In this document: positions 1-13,388 of the stretch, in pieces | Numbering within the stretch: position 1 is the first letter of the stretch | How the letters are laid out: every line of letters starts with the position of its first letter | Assembly (NCBI GenBank): GCA_907165065.1 | Contig: OU015530.1 | Span: 45,262,965-45,326,964 of the forward strand | Direction: 5' to 3' | DNA from: Caprimulgus europaeus | Lineage: Eukaryota > Chordata > Aves > Caprimulgiformes > Caprimulgidae | Length of the DNA: 64,000 nt | Translations under genes and position numbers: made by a program | The notes under the pieces: generated by a model | The model's input: only the letters and a program-made list of their open reading frames with translations | Told to the model about the DNA's origin: nothing | The model's database searches: none

Positions 1-3000
1 TCTTTTAAAATACTGAATTGTGTGGAAAAATCAACCTGAGGCAACCAAATATGCCAGCATCTCATCACATAGACCAGGATTCTTCTTCAAAACATCCAAC
101 TTTCTTCTTTAAATTTCCATATGCCTTTAATAAGATTTTTAAACTGTCTTTAAAACTGTTAAGGTTTTGTGGCTTTCCATACTTCTGAATAAAGTGTAGG
201 TAAGTATATAAACATTGTATTTGTTTTTGTAAGACAAAACTTAGTTCTGTGTTCTGCAGTCTGATTATTTTTGCCTTCTGTAAGGCTTGTTCAAGTAAAT
301 AAACTTCCTTTCCTCCTCCAAAATGAACCTAATTCTGAGTAGAATGGGTGGTGTAATGGGCTGCCTGTGCATTCTGGGACGTACAAGAACCCACTCTTCT
401 CGTTGGGTAGTCACTATTATTACTATTTTAAAGAAAAACGAAGCATTGGAGGATTGGAAACATATACTTATTTGGTTATAGAATCTGCTACTCTAAAGCA
501 AATTGACTTAAGAGGAGGATAACTATATTAAATACTTGATACTTAGAAATTTACAGTGGAAACAATAAAAATAACTAATCCCTAATTTTTCTCTTTGACA
601 TCCATAATTAAATATTTTATACATATTCTAATTATGGGCCTGAGTAGATACTCTATTTCATTGCCTTTTGTGTATTTGTGGTAGTTCAGCAGTAGTATTG
701 ATGTGTGCTTGTGTGTTTCAGGGATAAAGTAGACCTAGGGGGTCCTGAACTTATCTGAAGTTGTATATTTTTTCTCGTGAGCTGCTGTTTTCTGTGCTTT
801 AGTGAAAGTATTTATACATGAAGTCTTGTTGCATAGCATGCATGGAAAAGGAAAAAAAGTGTGAGCACTCGGTGGGCTTCCTGAATATTTACTTTTGTCC
901 TTCAGTTTTCAAAAAACTCCCATCTTTATTAATAGAGCGAGAAGCGGGCTGTACAGTAGTGAGTGAGCACGTCGTGTGCTCCTGGGATCCCACGGGCGTG
1001 CAGTGCCTTGCGTTAGAGCCCACGTGCGCTGGCGTGAACGGCTTTATTCAGCCAGCCTTAGCAGCAGCGGTGTGGGAAGGGGTGTTGTGCGTTCTCCAGT
1101 AATGGGGTTTGGGGTTTTGTTTGGTTGGTTTTGGGTTTTTTCGGCTCCAGCTCCTCTCTAGGGAGAGGTGTGCCTGTTGCAGCTTTCCAACAACTATTTT
1201 CTATAAATATTTGAAAAATGTTGTGTGCAACCAGTGGCCTTTTTATAGCTACCCTTCATTCTTTGGCTGTGTCAAAAACCTGCTAATCTGTTTTGACTTG
1301 GTTTTGTCTCCATATCCTCTGAGACTTCTTAAAAAATCAGTCAAGTGGTGTTGATAGAATTGGATAGTCTATGGATTTGGGGTGCTAGAGATGCATGTTT
1401 CCCTTCAGTGTGGGTTCCTTGTAGGAGAAGTATGCATTTGTCATGGGAGAAGTCCTCCTGGAGAGGCTGTGTTTGGCACTGCTGCAGGAGGCACTCTGCT
1501 TCATGGAGAAGCCACACAATTTGATAACAAACCATGGTGATAAAATGAGACAAAACACTCAGGTTCTCTTTTGATGCCAGTTATTATTTGAAAATTTTTA
1601 GACTAGGAAAAAGCCCAAACCACTCACAGTGTTTTTGCTGTTGTTGTTTTGAAGTGTTAGAGATGTGTTTATCTTTGTTTCCACCAGCAGACCACAGATG
1701 AGCGTGTTCCTTCAGGGCAGCACAAAGCCTCTGAAACATCAGTCTCCAGTTGCCCATCTGTGCTCACATCTCCCAGCAGTTTCAGAAGGGGTGTCTGTGA
1801 TCTGAATGTTTTTGGTTTTTCTTCTGATTGCTTTTCCCTTTATATCTGTCTGTGTGGATTGTTCATTCTGTCTCATGTTCTCCATTTTTTTCCACTGGTG
1901 CTCCCCGCTCTGTGGAGTGGGGCTCAGCAGAGCCAGCTGGAGAACACCACGTGAGAGTTGTCTCTCTGCAGCCTATTGCCACAAGTACTTTTTGAAAGGT
2001 TTGCTTTCTGCTGTGTTACAGGTTCTTTTCCCTTGGGCATTTTTCCATTGTTAGAATGTTAATAGGATACAGTTCGCGTCCTCTCCTGGTGAAATTGTTA
2101 TATCTGAAAGCTGTACATGTCTTTCCTTCTTCAGGTTTTAGTAATAAAAGGTTTAAACTCTCTTGTATTGTGCTGCTCAACAAAATTTTCTGTGCTGCCT
2201 TTCTCTGCTTTTGCTTAGATTTCCCACTGCTATTATTTACTCCTTTGTTTTGGTAATACAGCTCCATTTTAGTAAGAAAATGATCTCTCCTACTAATAGC
2301 CCAAGATGTTTTATCTAAGTTTCTTTCCTTGAGAAAGGGATCTTTAATTTTGCATGAAGATTATTCCTAAAATAAGCACCACATTTCTAGAGATGAATTT
2401 GATTTTTTGCTAACAGTAGTAATTCTAAGTAGAATCATCATAAGATGTGAAATAGCGTGTTGTAGTCTTGTTCTTCTGTTTTGTTACATTTTATAATGTC
2501 ACTTGTGCAGTTTTACCTGAAAAACCTATCAAGAGAATGTTGAGTATTTAATCTTATTCTTGTATTAAAATATGCTTTTCTTACTCTGAGTCTTTTAAGT
2601 AGAGGAAAATTACCTTAAATATATATCTCTGACAAAGATCTTGTGCCTGTGTGCTTTACTCAAGCTGTAGCGTCCTATAGAGTAGGCCATGGTGCTTGTC
2701 AGGAGGCAGCGACCTATAGCAGTTCAGTGATAATTAAGATGAAATGTATTTTAAAAAAATATTAAATGCTTCTTATAGGAAGGAAAATGATAGAACAAGA
2801 GGAATTGCTGTTGAAGTAATATATCTTTTTCCTCAGTTTGCCTCACTGAAGCAAGGGCTTGTCCTAGGATTTTGTGCCTGCTGTATGAAGTGCGTGTTAC
2901 ATATACCTTAGGTCTGTCTGGTTTGATTTTTGCCTTCTATCTGGGCAGTATGGATCTAGCCAAAGTCAATGCATCCTGCTGAAGTACTGCAGACAGACCA

Positions 3001-6000
3001 AGTCTATTTAGTAATTTTAAATTAGTAGTCTCCCTTTTTGCCTCTGGCATGAACTGTTTCCTTCCTGTCTTTTAAAATCATTATCTAATTTGTGTTTAAG
3101 TATATTCCATTTTCAGGTGAAAAACTTTCAAATTCCCTTTTGGCATTGTGAAACAACTGAGCTAATTAAAATTTGTTTTCTCTCAACTTTAGAGGTACTC
3201 TTAGTTCATTAGGGACATTTTTCAGTGGTTTAACATAGTGGTTGATTTTGTTTTGTTTCTCTGTTTTAAGCAGCCAGTACACAGAGTGTCTGTTTGGAGT
3301 AACGTTGGTTCTTACCTCTGTAGAACAGCAGCTTTTGTGGTTCAGTGCTTAGTGTCCAATGAATAACAAATTTGCCATTTCAGGCGTCAGTGAAGCTTGG
3401 TATAAGGACGAAGTTAAAGGAGTAGGTTAAATGAGATAAAAACACTTTTTGTTTGTTTAATGCAGCTATAGAAATGATATTTTGAAAAATACTTGAAAAG
3501 GACTTGACTGAAGTTCAGTGCGCTCAAAGCTTGAGTCTCCAAAGGTGAGCTCTCTGAAGCAGTAAATTTGTCCCCTCTGTCCATGTCTTTCACTACTTGG
3601 TGACCAGTGAGAACAGGCAGCCTGGCTTTTGTAGGGAAAAGTAAGGATTAAAGCCATTGGTGACATGTGCAAATACTAACAGAAGATGGATAGAATTAAG
3701 TCAGAGCAGTACAAAATAAAGATATTAATAGAAACTTTTTTTAATATGTTCTGCAAAATGCCTATTTTAAAGGCTTCTGTTTTTCTAGTCCAGGACTATG
3801 TTTACTGTAACTATCTCCTTGAAGTGTTTTGTGAGATGAAGTTTTTAGCTCTGTTTATGGAACAGAGCTGTCACTGAAGTGTTTTGTTAGCCCCAGCAGA
3901 GAGGTAACATTATTTAATCTTAGAATGTTAAATTGCTGCTCTGGAAGGTAAAAAGTTGAATTGAAATTGCTGAAAAATGTATTTGATGATGCAAAGTAGT
4001 ATTCTGCATGAGGTGGAAATCCTTGCAGAACTAGGTGACCTTTGGATCAATTCATTGAAATGTCATTGGGCACTGTTCAAGGCAACTACAGCAGTGCCCT
4101 AACTTATTGCAGTAGTGGATACTAGCTTGCAGCATTAGATTTTCATTTTTTTTAAGGTAGGTTGCTCCCTTTGTCCAGTACTTGCTCTCCTATTCTGACT
4201 TTCATCTGCTCTGTGAAGGATTTTCCTTGTTTTTTTCCCCCTTCACCCTCTTTTTGAGCAAGTTCTCAGTTGTGGATGTGCATCCCTGCGAGCCCATCTG
4301 CAGTGTGCTGGGTGGTGGAGTGGCACTGCTGGGGAGTCCGTACTCATCCTCCTTGGTTTGTAACACAGTTGACTGGCTGAGCTGAGTACCAGTTTCTGGT
4401 TTATAGATGTTCATGCATATGTTTCATTTTCTAAACAAAAGTCCAGTTTAATTTCACTGTGTGGGCCTCAGGGTACCCTCCTGCGGTTGGCAGTCGGAGG
4501 TGCTGGTGCCCATCTCTGCCCCAGGGGACCAGCCCCAGCTGGGTGGCGCAGCCCAGTCTGTAGTTACCTGTGTGGCATTAGCCTCCTGCTGAGCTTCCTC
4601 GCTGTTGTAGGGAGCATTTATTGCAGGCCAAGTCTTCATGTGTGCTGCCTCCTATTTAAGTGAAAGTGCAGTTTTAAATTTCATTAGAACGTTTTGCTGG
4701 GTTGTGACTCCCTCCAAAAGCAGAAGGTAAGAGTGGATTATGGGAGACTCTCCTGCACCCAGTGCTGTTGAAGGGAACAGTTGAAACCACATTGCTAGGC
4801 ATGAGCAGAAGTACTGGGACATTTTCTTTCCCTTGTTTGTCCACGATAACCTGTTAACGTATTTAATTTGTCTGCCAACAAGCTGTTAAACAGTGACGTT
4901 TCTAGTTTCCTTTATTTGCTGGGCAGTATGTGTTCTGGATAACCTTGTGTCTGGGTCCAGTTTTACAGTGCCTTGAACGTCTGTGGGATATTTGGGTCTG
5001 AGGTTTCCAGCTGGTGTTTTCTTTTTGCAGTTTTCCACCAGAGAAGCTGTCTAGGTGAGGTCAAGTAGGGGAGAATGGTTTCAGAAAGCATCATGTGTGC
5101 TGACATGCTGCCTGTCGAGGGCAGTTATGTAAAATCCCCAAATGAGCAGGCATGACTTCTGACGTAGTCTTTTGCAGCCCAGGAGGAAGAATGTAGAATG
5201 AAGACTGATCTTAGGCTTCTGGATGGATGTTATAACTACATAAATATACTTCTGGCAAAAAAAATAGCAGCTGGAGCTGTCAGCTGTTTGTCATGGCCTC
5301 AGGGTCACCTTGGGCTTGCTCTAAGTTTTTCCCACTGGCCTGCAATGGATTCCACCCCTTTCTGTAGGAGAATACCCATGGGAGGTGGGACAGCACTGTT
5401 ACTCCTCACCACCTCTGTCAGTGACCTGGTGACAGGGGTGGCAGTTCAGAATAGCCAGTCCCTGATGTTCTATCTGTGCAGAACTGGCCTGAGATGGAGG
5501 GCTAATTTCATGGCTACTTCTGTGATCCTTTCGGCAGGGATGGTTTGTCCTTGTAGTTCCCTGTGCCACTCTGTTGTAACCCTTTGATTGAGTAAACAGG
5601 CTCTTAGCCTTCATAGTGAAAGTTTTGCCCTGTTAAGTGCAAAAATGCAGTTGCCATTTGTTTGCTTGCATATATTATCTGAACTTACTGTTTTGCAGCC
5701 AGTGTCAGGTAGAGCTCTAGCTTTTATGCCTGTGTTACACACCATAATGTGAAACTTCCCCACCCTTTGGCCAGCAACATGAGAGATTCATAGGAAAAAA
5801 ATGATTTACAATAGTAATTCCCCTTACAGGTCTGAAGCTTACCTCTTTTAATACAGTGTCAAACATTGTTTTATCTGCTCTTCTGTATACAGAAAGCCAT
5901 TATTATATTGTATTGAGGTCAAAACTTGTAACTGTCTCTTAAAAATAAGCTGTGGAAAATATCCTTGCAAGAGATCATCAGACCGGAATTCATCCCACCT

Positions 6001-9000
6001 AATGAGGCTGCTCAGGTGCCTCTGCCATCTCTAGCATTTTTATATTTAAATGCACATCTGTCATGTTCAGAGAATTTTTCTTACCTCCCTTTATATAAGG
6101 GTAAGCAAACATTGCAGGCTGCAGACCATTGTTTTTATCAGTAACAAAAAATTATGTGGCATTTATATATCTCTCTTAAAAATTTAACTGATAGTTTCAT
6201 AATGAATATTACCTTACAAAGATGTGTACCTTTTCTTATAAGGGTATTGTGACTCAGTTTAATCATTTGGAGGAGTGTCAGTGTAGTCTGAAACACAAAA
6301 TAAAGCATGAACTATATATTTCATTATTGTAGTGATTATTTCATCAAGGATACTGGAGTCTGTCCCTGACAGAGCTTTAAACCTCACTAGGGTGTTTGTT
6401 CTTCTGTCTTTATAGTGATGTGTAATGACCTTCTGTAACTATATTTTTTTCACTAGGAAATACATTGAAGAGTAGTTGTGAGTTCATAGGTGACATGCGT
6501 GATGCCTCTTGCCCTTGTGATAAGCATGGATGATTCACATGTTAACATGCAGAAGAGATGGCAAAAGACTCCATCCCCAAGACTTGTGTTTCTTAATTCA
6601 TTTTTCTGATGGAAGGTTTTGTCATGATAATACACAGCTGAAATATTCTGCCCAAGCATAAGTTCTAATTCTGCATATGTTTTGTGGTACAGAACAGGAG
6701 AAAGTTTCTGGAGCTTTGCAATAAACCTAGGCCTGTTGTAATTCAGGACTGAGTGTTACTTGCCCTACAATATCGTTTAGAATCCTTGTAGGTGTAACCC
6801 TCTGTACCCTTTTCTTTCCCACAGCAATTACTTGCTGAGTACATGCCTTTTCAAGTGTGCCCCTGATGAGTTCACAGGCTGTCTGCTCTGTGCGTGTGAT
6901 TCTTGTCTTGTTTATACCAATCCTTGGTGCACAAAGCAGAGAAGAAATCAGTAACATAATGTGGGATTTGCAGGATTTTCCTATGCCTGCACTTATGTGA
7001 CAATTTATTTTCTTTTCCACCTTCTGTTCAGTGTGTTCCAGCACTGAAAAAAGAAAGTCTTTGGAGACTTAAATAGAACAAAGCTTTTTTTGTCAGAAGA
7101 TCCTGCAGTGATAGATGCCTTAGAAATGTGGATAGGTATTCTGCAAAAGTACCTATCACTCGGAAAACCATTTAATTCTGCTCATTCAGTGGTATATAAA
7201 CACCCTTAATTTAGCCTGATGTTTAGGCTTGCAGCTTGATTATAGAACAGTGGGAAATACTATTGCTTTGGCTTAGAAAGAAAATCGGGAGGGTTGTAAT
7301 AAGATGACAAAATAGCAGTGAGTTAAAAACTGAAAAAGTTTGGGACAGGAAAAAAGATCTAGTGCTTTGCTGTTTGACATAATTTGAAACTTGAGTGATG
7401 CCTGTGGAGGTGAAAACCTACATCTGCCTCCTCTTTTATTTCTTCTCTTTTGTCTCTCCCTTTTATTCACTTTCCACTGAAATTTTTAATGCTAGGATCT
7501 ACAAGATGAAAGACTTGGTGTAAATGGGCAGTGTATCTAATGGTGTGTTTACCATCTTTTTGAGTCTACAAACACACCAAAAAAATGTAGTGGTTTAGTT
7601 GGGTAGTTCTCTAAATTGAGTCAATTTCTGGTTTGTATCTCCACTTTGAAAAGTGCACAGAAATACTCATCAGTGTTAGCTGTGCAGGGAGGCTGAGGTG
7701 ATTAGCCCATAATTTAGGCTTTATATAGCAAGGTGGGTTGAGTGTGAGCCTAGCAAAGGGATTTTGTTCTTTTTTGAAAAATTAGTGATATTTAAGTGCA
7801 ATTTAGTATTATAGTGTGTTCTCTGTTCTCATGCATATTCCTACTGTTCTCATGCAAACCTCTTTCATCTTCCATTTTCCTAGGCTGTAACCCTTCTTTA
7901 AGCTGCTTTATGCTTTAGCACACTTGCCCTACACTGCATTCTTCTATTAGCAACTGCATCTCTGCCATTGCAAATACAGATGTAGTGTGTCCTTCCTTGC
8001 GAAAGAATTGATGAGGCTTTCCTTGGCCACTCAGCTACGGCATCTGTGTGGCTCTGCACAGTGACAAATGCTCCTGTCTTTTTCAGTCAGTCGTGGTGTT
8101 CTGGGTCACCTCCTCTCTTTCGCCCTGGGCCTTTTTGGCTACCTGAAGTCATCTGGCCCCTACAATAACGGCATTGCCTGGAGACTGAGTGAGCACTTAA
8201 GTTCCTAAGAAACCATTGCTGCTTCACCTCTTGCATATTGTGACTCTTCCTGCTGTTGTTTGCAGCACTGAAGCCCCTGACTGAGCCCTGCCAGTTTATC
8301 CAGACTCTGATTTTGGTGCTGGAATAATGGAGATCCAGGTAGCTCAGCTGCTGTAGAGTGGACAGGCACTGATGCAGCTTCTTCATGTTTGCTCAGTGCT
8401 ACTAGTATTTCTGGATGGGTGGATGGAAGTGGGTAAAGAAAACATAGGAAATAAGTGAAAAATAACTAATGAGTGCTCAGTATTTATGTTAGAGGAGTAG
8501 AGAGAAGTTGTCTCCAGTTTCTCTTCTACTAAGGAAGAGAGAAATGTCATAAACATGAAAACAAAGCCCTGGGCAAGAAAAACAAATAGAAAAGAGGGAG
8601 AAGATAAATAATGTAACTTTGAAAAAAATGTATTTGGAGGAGGAAAAATTGAACTCTGACTACAGGGTAGGAAATCTAAATTCAGCAAAGGAGAAGATGT
8701 ATGAATAGATAATACTGTAGGTTACTGTAACATTAGAGTTTGTTGTGGAAGAAAATAGAACATCTGGAAAGTGAAGGAAAATTAGCACCAGGAACAGGTT
8801 GATGGGAATAGACACATGGTGGTGTGACTTCCCAGTTGATGATACAAAAGTAATTTATGGTGGTTACCAGCAATAAAGCCACTGGGACAAAGGAAGACCA
8901 GATGCCATTCGTTAAGTTCTCCCCCATCTTTGCTTCTCATTGCATCTGGAGATTTTGTTAAGACAGATCTCTTTTATGTCCTTGTTCCTACAGGATCTGA

Positions 9001-11438
9001 GAACAAATATGTAATTGCTGTTCAGAATGAACATTTGTATTAAATAGCCTAATGCAATTTACCTCAAATTTTTTAATTCAATCTGAACATAATTTAGCCT
9101 TCATTGTAAAATTATTAGTGCCAAGGGACATATTTTTAAGATTGTGAGGAGCACTTAGGATCATTTTAATCAGGCATGGATAAGTCTCTCTAAACAACTG
9201 AGCTAATCTTTCTGCCAAGACAAAGCATAGGCTACTACATGGAGATGAATAGATGGTGTTTCACGAGTAGCAAGTCTAATGAAGTCTTTCTCTCTCCCCC
9301 CCCACCCCCTTTTTTTTCCTTGATGGATGCTTGTTACTTGTACCCTGTACTGCTGTGCCCCATCTTCCTCCCCTGTAGCTGTCTCTGGGCACGAGTGCTG
9401 TCCCTGGGCTGGAAATGACAGCATGCTGGCCAGCCACCGCCCCTCAGAGTGAGCCGTCACTCCTTCTTTTTGATGAGGTCTTTAATGCACTGCCTTTCCT
9501 ACACCTGCCTGCCAGCTTTCCCAAAATGTGCAGGCAGATTGTACATTTGAGATATTTAGCCTTTTATCAACATTTGTTGAAGTTGACTGTGAATTCAAAA
9601 AATACTAAGAGAGGGCTGAGTGTTAACACAGTTGCTTACGCCTGACTTCCTTAGGAAGTGAGATAAAAATAGTGTTGTGCTTTAATTTTTATCTACAAGC
9701 CAAGAAGCTGACATCATCTATTGTCTGTGAAGCCTGTTTGTGGGCAACAAAAATAAGCAAATATGGCACTTCTGTATGTGTGAATTTAGAAAAGATGGTA
9801 GCTGAAATTTGCTAACCTAGATAGTAAGTCTCTCAGTACTTTCATACTTAGTTTTTTACCCAAATACATCCTATCTTTTCTGTTTTTTCTAAAGAAACTT
9901 TTTTTGCTCTTCTTTCTTTTTTCCTCTCTTTTCCCTTTTTTTTTTTAAATAACTGATAACTGTTTTGATGTAGTTGACTACCTAGGACCTGATTTGTGTA
10001 GTAAAAATATGTTAATGAATGATCTGTATGTGCAGAAATCATGTGAGAACTAATCTAAATACATACTCAATTGGAATCATATCTAGAAAATAGTAAAACT
10101 AATTGCATAAGGAAATTGTTGCATATATAAAATACCCTACTATCACTGTTGTATTTTTTGGTAAGGCTGCTTGGGCCTTCAGGGTCAGTAGTGCACTTTG
10201 CATGCCAAGTAGTACTTTGCCAAGTGGCTTGGGTTTCACTGAGTTTTGATGAAGGTCTCCCTGCGGCAGCCTGTTTCAGCAGCACAATAGTAATGAAAGC
10301 TCAGTCTGCAGGGAGTTCATAACCTCTCCCTGTTTGGGTTGCCCAAATCGAGAGTCTCTTTATGTGTATATACCTGCTTTATTCACAGGATAGATGAATA
10401 AGGTTGCTGTTTGAGCAATGGCCCTCCCACAGTGCTTGGACTTCCATGTAATTAGGCTTTTTGTCTAATATCCTCTATTAAAAACCTGCTGATTTACGAA
10501 CAGTGGAAAAATTGATCTCTTCAAGGGCAGCTCTACTAGTGTGAAATGTAGCTCTTAACGGGAACAAGCAGTAATGAAGTACTGTGTCAGAAACAGATTT
10601 ATAATTCTGGTACTTATTTTTATGCCCCAAATATTACCTGCCTTTGTTGTCCCAATTTTCCTCCGTTGTCAGTGTCTTTTTAGATCATTATGCAAAACAT
10701 TTTTTAAATGGCCACATATTTTGGCTTTAAATTTTTAAAGAAGGCTGCATTTTACCAATGTGATAATAGTGTTTTGTGAAGTGTGATTTCACATTGAAAT
10801 CTGCAGAAACATAGCACCTGTTTTCTCAGAAAAACAACCTAGTTGTTTATTCATTCTTCTGATGTCAGACGTTTTTTATGAATTACAGCTGCTGTTAACA
10901 ATGCTTAACTGTAAGCATAGAGCAAATCAGTTTTAGCTGTTTAACCATGTTACAGGCAACAGATTTCTAATTTGATTAGAAATATTTGCAGTGAAACTGG
11001 GAGATGCGTTTAGAACCCTGAGTATTGCTGTTCAATCTGGCACTCACCGCAAAGATGCGAAACAGAATAGTGATGGTCTTGGTAGGCTTACGGGTGTGTT
11101 TGAACAATATAATATTAGCAACATAGCAGGCTCTGCTGTGCTTTCAGTGGATTTAATGCTCACATAATCACAAGGCCCCTGGGGATGAGGTTGAGCAATC
11201 CTGCATCTGCCTAAAATATTCTATGTAGCTAAGCACAATTTTTAGTGGAGCGAAACTCACAGGGAAATGAGCGCTGCTTGATATTTAATGAAGAACTAGA
11301 GTTTAATGACACCAATGTTTAAGCTACTTTATTTACTTGGTAAACACGCAGTAGTATAAGAGAGCACACATAATGGATTTTAAGATAGAGCATTAAAATT
11401 TGTTCTGAGAGCTTCATAGTTTTTGTTCTTCATTGCAG
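1..11438 (+). other. CCNY: intronic sequence (CCNY upstream intron), left part
   Basis: Apart from the CpG-dense patch at 935-1105 I recognise no gene here. Open frames of 60-129 codons (for example 5198-5587 + and 6727-7044 -) lack recognisable domains or splice context. A C8-A-C5 run lies at 9296-9309. Assignment to a CCNY intron is inferred: the residues before Asp52 were not found in the window, so the preceding exon should lie to the left. An AT-rich stretch at about 10380-11400 has many homeodomain-like TAAT cores and could be conserved noncoding sequence. Confidence 0.6.
935..1105. promoter_or_regulatory. CpG-dense patch with a canonical E-box (candidate regulatory element)
   Basis: About 13 CpG dinucleotides occur in 170 bp, against near absence in the flanks. 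The patch contains CACGTG at 1021-1026 and several GCGTG cores (for example near 997 and 1032), motifs of bHLH/bHLH-PAS factors. It is too short for a classical CpG island. It could be an intronic enhancer, an alternative promoter, or a remnant of a GC-rich mobile element. Function is inferred only from composition and motifs. Confidence 0.3.
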
Positions 11439-11480
11439 ACCAAATGACACTAGGCCAACATCTATGTCTCTCAGTTGATG
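11439..11480 (+). CDS. CCNY: candidate CCNY cassette exon or alternative first coding exon (unproven)
   Basis: Seen: a 42-nt stretch with an acceptor-like TTTTTGTTCTTCATTGCAG on its left and a GTAAGA donor on its right. It ends in GAT G, the same phase and same last bases expected of the exon joined to 40896. In that frame it is open for all 14 codons (DQMTLGQHLCLSVD) and continues into DLNMEFN. It also holds an in-frame ATG at 11444, in weak context. Its peptide does not match the recalled CCNY sequence just before this junction (HISDRENID), so it is not the normal upstream exon, which should lie left of the window. It could be a lineage-specific cassette exon, a decoy pair of splice sites, or chance. 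No transcript evidence is available. Confidence 0.25.
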
Positions 11481-13325
11481 GTAAGACTTGATTTACTTAG
11501 TGTTTATTCAGAATTAGGATCTCTATAGTTACTTACTAGCATAATATGCTTTATCATTTACAAACAAGTAGTTCACAGATGCTTTAATGAACTATGTCAT
11601 TTATTGCATGCCTGGGAACCTGACAGCCAAATAGCTTTTGTTGTGGTGTTCTACCCCTGAATTCTATAGCAGGGGCCACTTGTGCTCTTGAACATTTTGT
11701 TACAGCTGACAATTAAAAAATATGTATTTATCTCTTGACTTTTGCCTTCTGGAGACATTAAATAGATAATAAAGAATGAAGCCAAGTTTAAAAACTTTCA
11801 GAGTTGTACTTGTAATGAAAGATCTCGAATTCACATTAGTTGTTAGAAAAAATATTTAAATTATTTGTTAGTAATATATGTTCCATTTTTTTCATAATGC
11901 AGCAGGGATTTCTTTATTTACTTTCATTCTGAACTAAGTGTTTTTTATTTCAAGTGGCTTCAGTTGCTGAGCTGGAAAAACAGAAGAGAAGAACATACTT
12001 TAAAAATTGTATAGTGGTCAGCTGTGGAGCACAGTTCCTGTTACTGTAAATTTTTTATATAAAGAAAATACAGTATAACATTCCTTGAATACGTTATGAA
12101 GCAGATGGGCAGTGTGCATTCTCTGTATGAACTGTGTTATAAATAGTGCATTCAAAGAATATTAAGATCCAAAAATCAAACATTTGAAAAATAGGAAATG
12201 TCAGGAGTTGAAGCTGCCTTTCAAACTTAATTAATCTTCCCCTCTTGTTATGCGAGTTCCAGAACCACGGAATCTTTCTGCCTTATTCAGTAGGATCGGT
12301 CACATAATGGACAAGTTTTCAGTGTTTTTCTCATCCATTGCTCACTTTGTGGGCCCAGGTCTTACACTGTTTCAGTCGTGTTCCAAGGTAAGTTACACAG
12401 TAGTGCTTGTGGACACAAATGTTTTTCCTTGTCTTTCAGGAGTTTTGTGAGGTTTGTCCTCACATTGCAGATGGTGAGTTGATACGCAGGGTAATTTTGT
12501 AAATGTCTGCTAATTTAGTGCTCACTTCTAAGTTCCTAGGAACTATTTTTTCTGGATACTGAGCATTATGTAGTGGTTCAAGTTCTTAACGAAGCTGCTG
12601 TTATTGGTTGGGGGTTACAGCTCTTGCTTACTCTGTCAGTCTTTTAATCAGACCTTGGGAAGAGCTGGACATGCAGAACATGAAGAACTTGCAGCTAAGG
12701 ACTGCCTTGCTAAGGTCTGGCTCTTGCCTAGCAGCAGACAAGCACTATCTGGAAGCAGAGAAATCATTTTTTCTGCCATCATGAGAGACTGGTTTCTCTT
12801 TTTACAGTCTACTGCACACGTTGTTTTCTGTGATGAGAGGAAGAGATCCTTCAGATAACTGTTATCTTCATTCAGTGCTGCAGATTTGTTCTTACAGCTG
12901 GTGTACTTTGTGCATTGTGTCTACTGCCCCTGTAATCACTGGGGAGAGGGAAGTTTATACTTGGGATAAGTAAAGGCTGTCAAAATGAAGGACTGATTCA
13001 AGCTACACATGGACAAAACTGCTTTGACTATACTCCCCACAGTCTGAGAACTGTGCTGAAAGCTTTCTGCTTGGAGTTTTCCCAAGTTGTAATAAATAGG
13101 TCAGAGTCTGTATATTGGAAATGTAAGGTGATCAGCTGAGAGTGCTGGGGAGGCTCCTAGCCTAGACAAGTGTAAATTTTTCAGAATACAGGACGTAGAA
13201 AATTCATACAGAAACCAATATCTTGTATATTAATTTCAGTTGTGAGACTGTACCTTCAGTCGAACGAGTGGTGAAAGTTTCTTTAGGCCAACAAATAGGA
13301 CATATCGGGATATCTCAGAGTATTT

Positions 13326-13388
13326 AGGGTAATAATTTAGAATATAATAATTAGGATAATGATTTAGGATATTTCAGGATAATAGAAA
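13326..13388 (+). repeat. degenerate AT-rich tandem repeat
   Basis: Imperfect repetition of TAATAATTTAGGATA-like units: AATAATTTAGAATA, AATAATTAGGATAAT, GATTTAGGATA and TTTCAGGATAATA. Confidence 0.5.

Noticed and set aside
12442..12475. possible exon between TTTCAG and GTGAGT, ending GCAGATG
   Set aside because: The frame compatible with the next CCNY exon contains an in-frame TGA, and 34 nt would not preserve phase.
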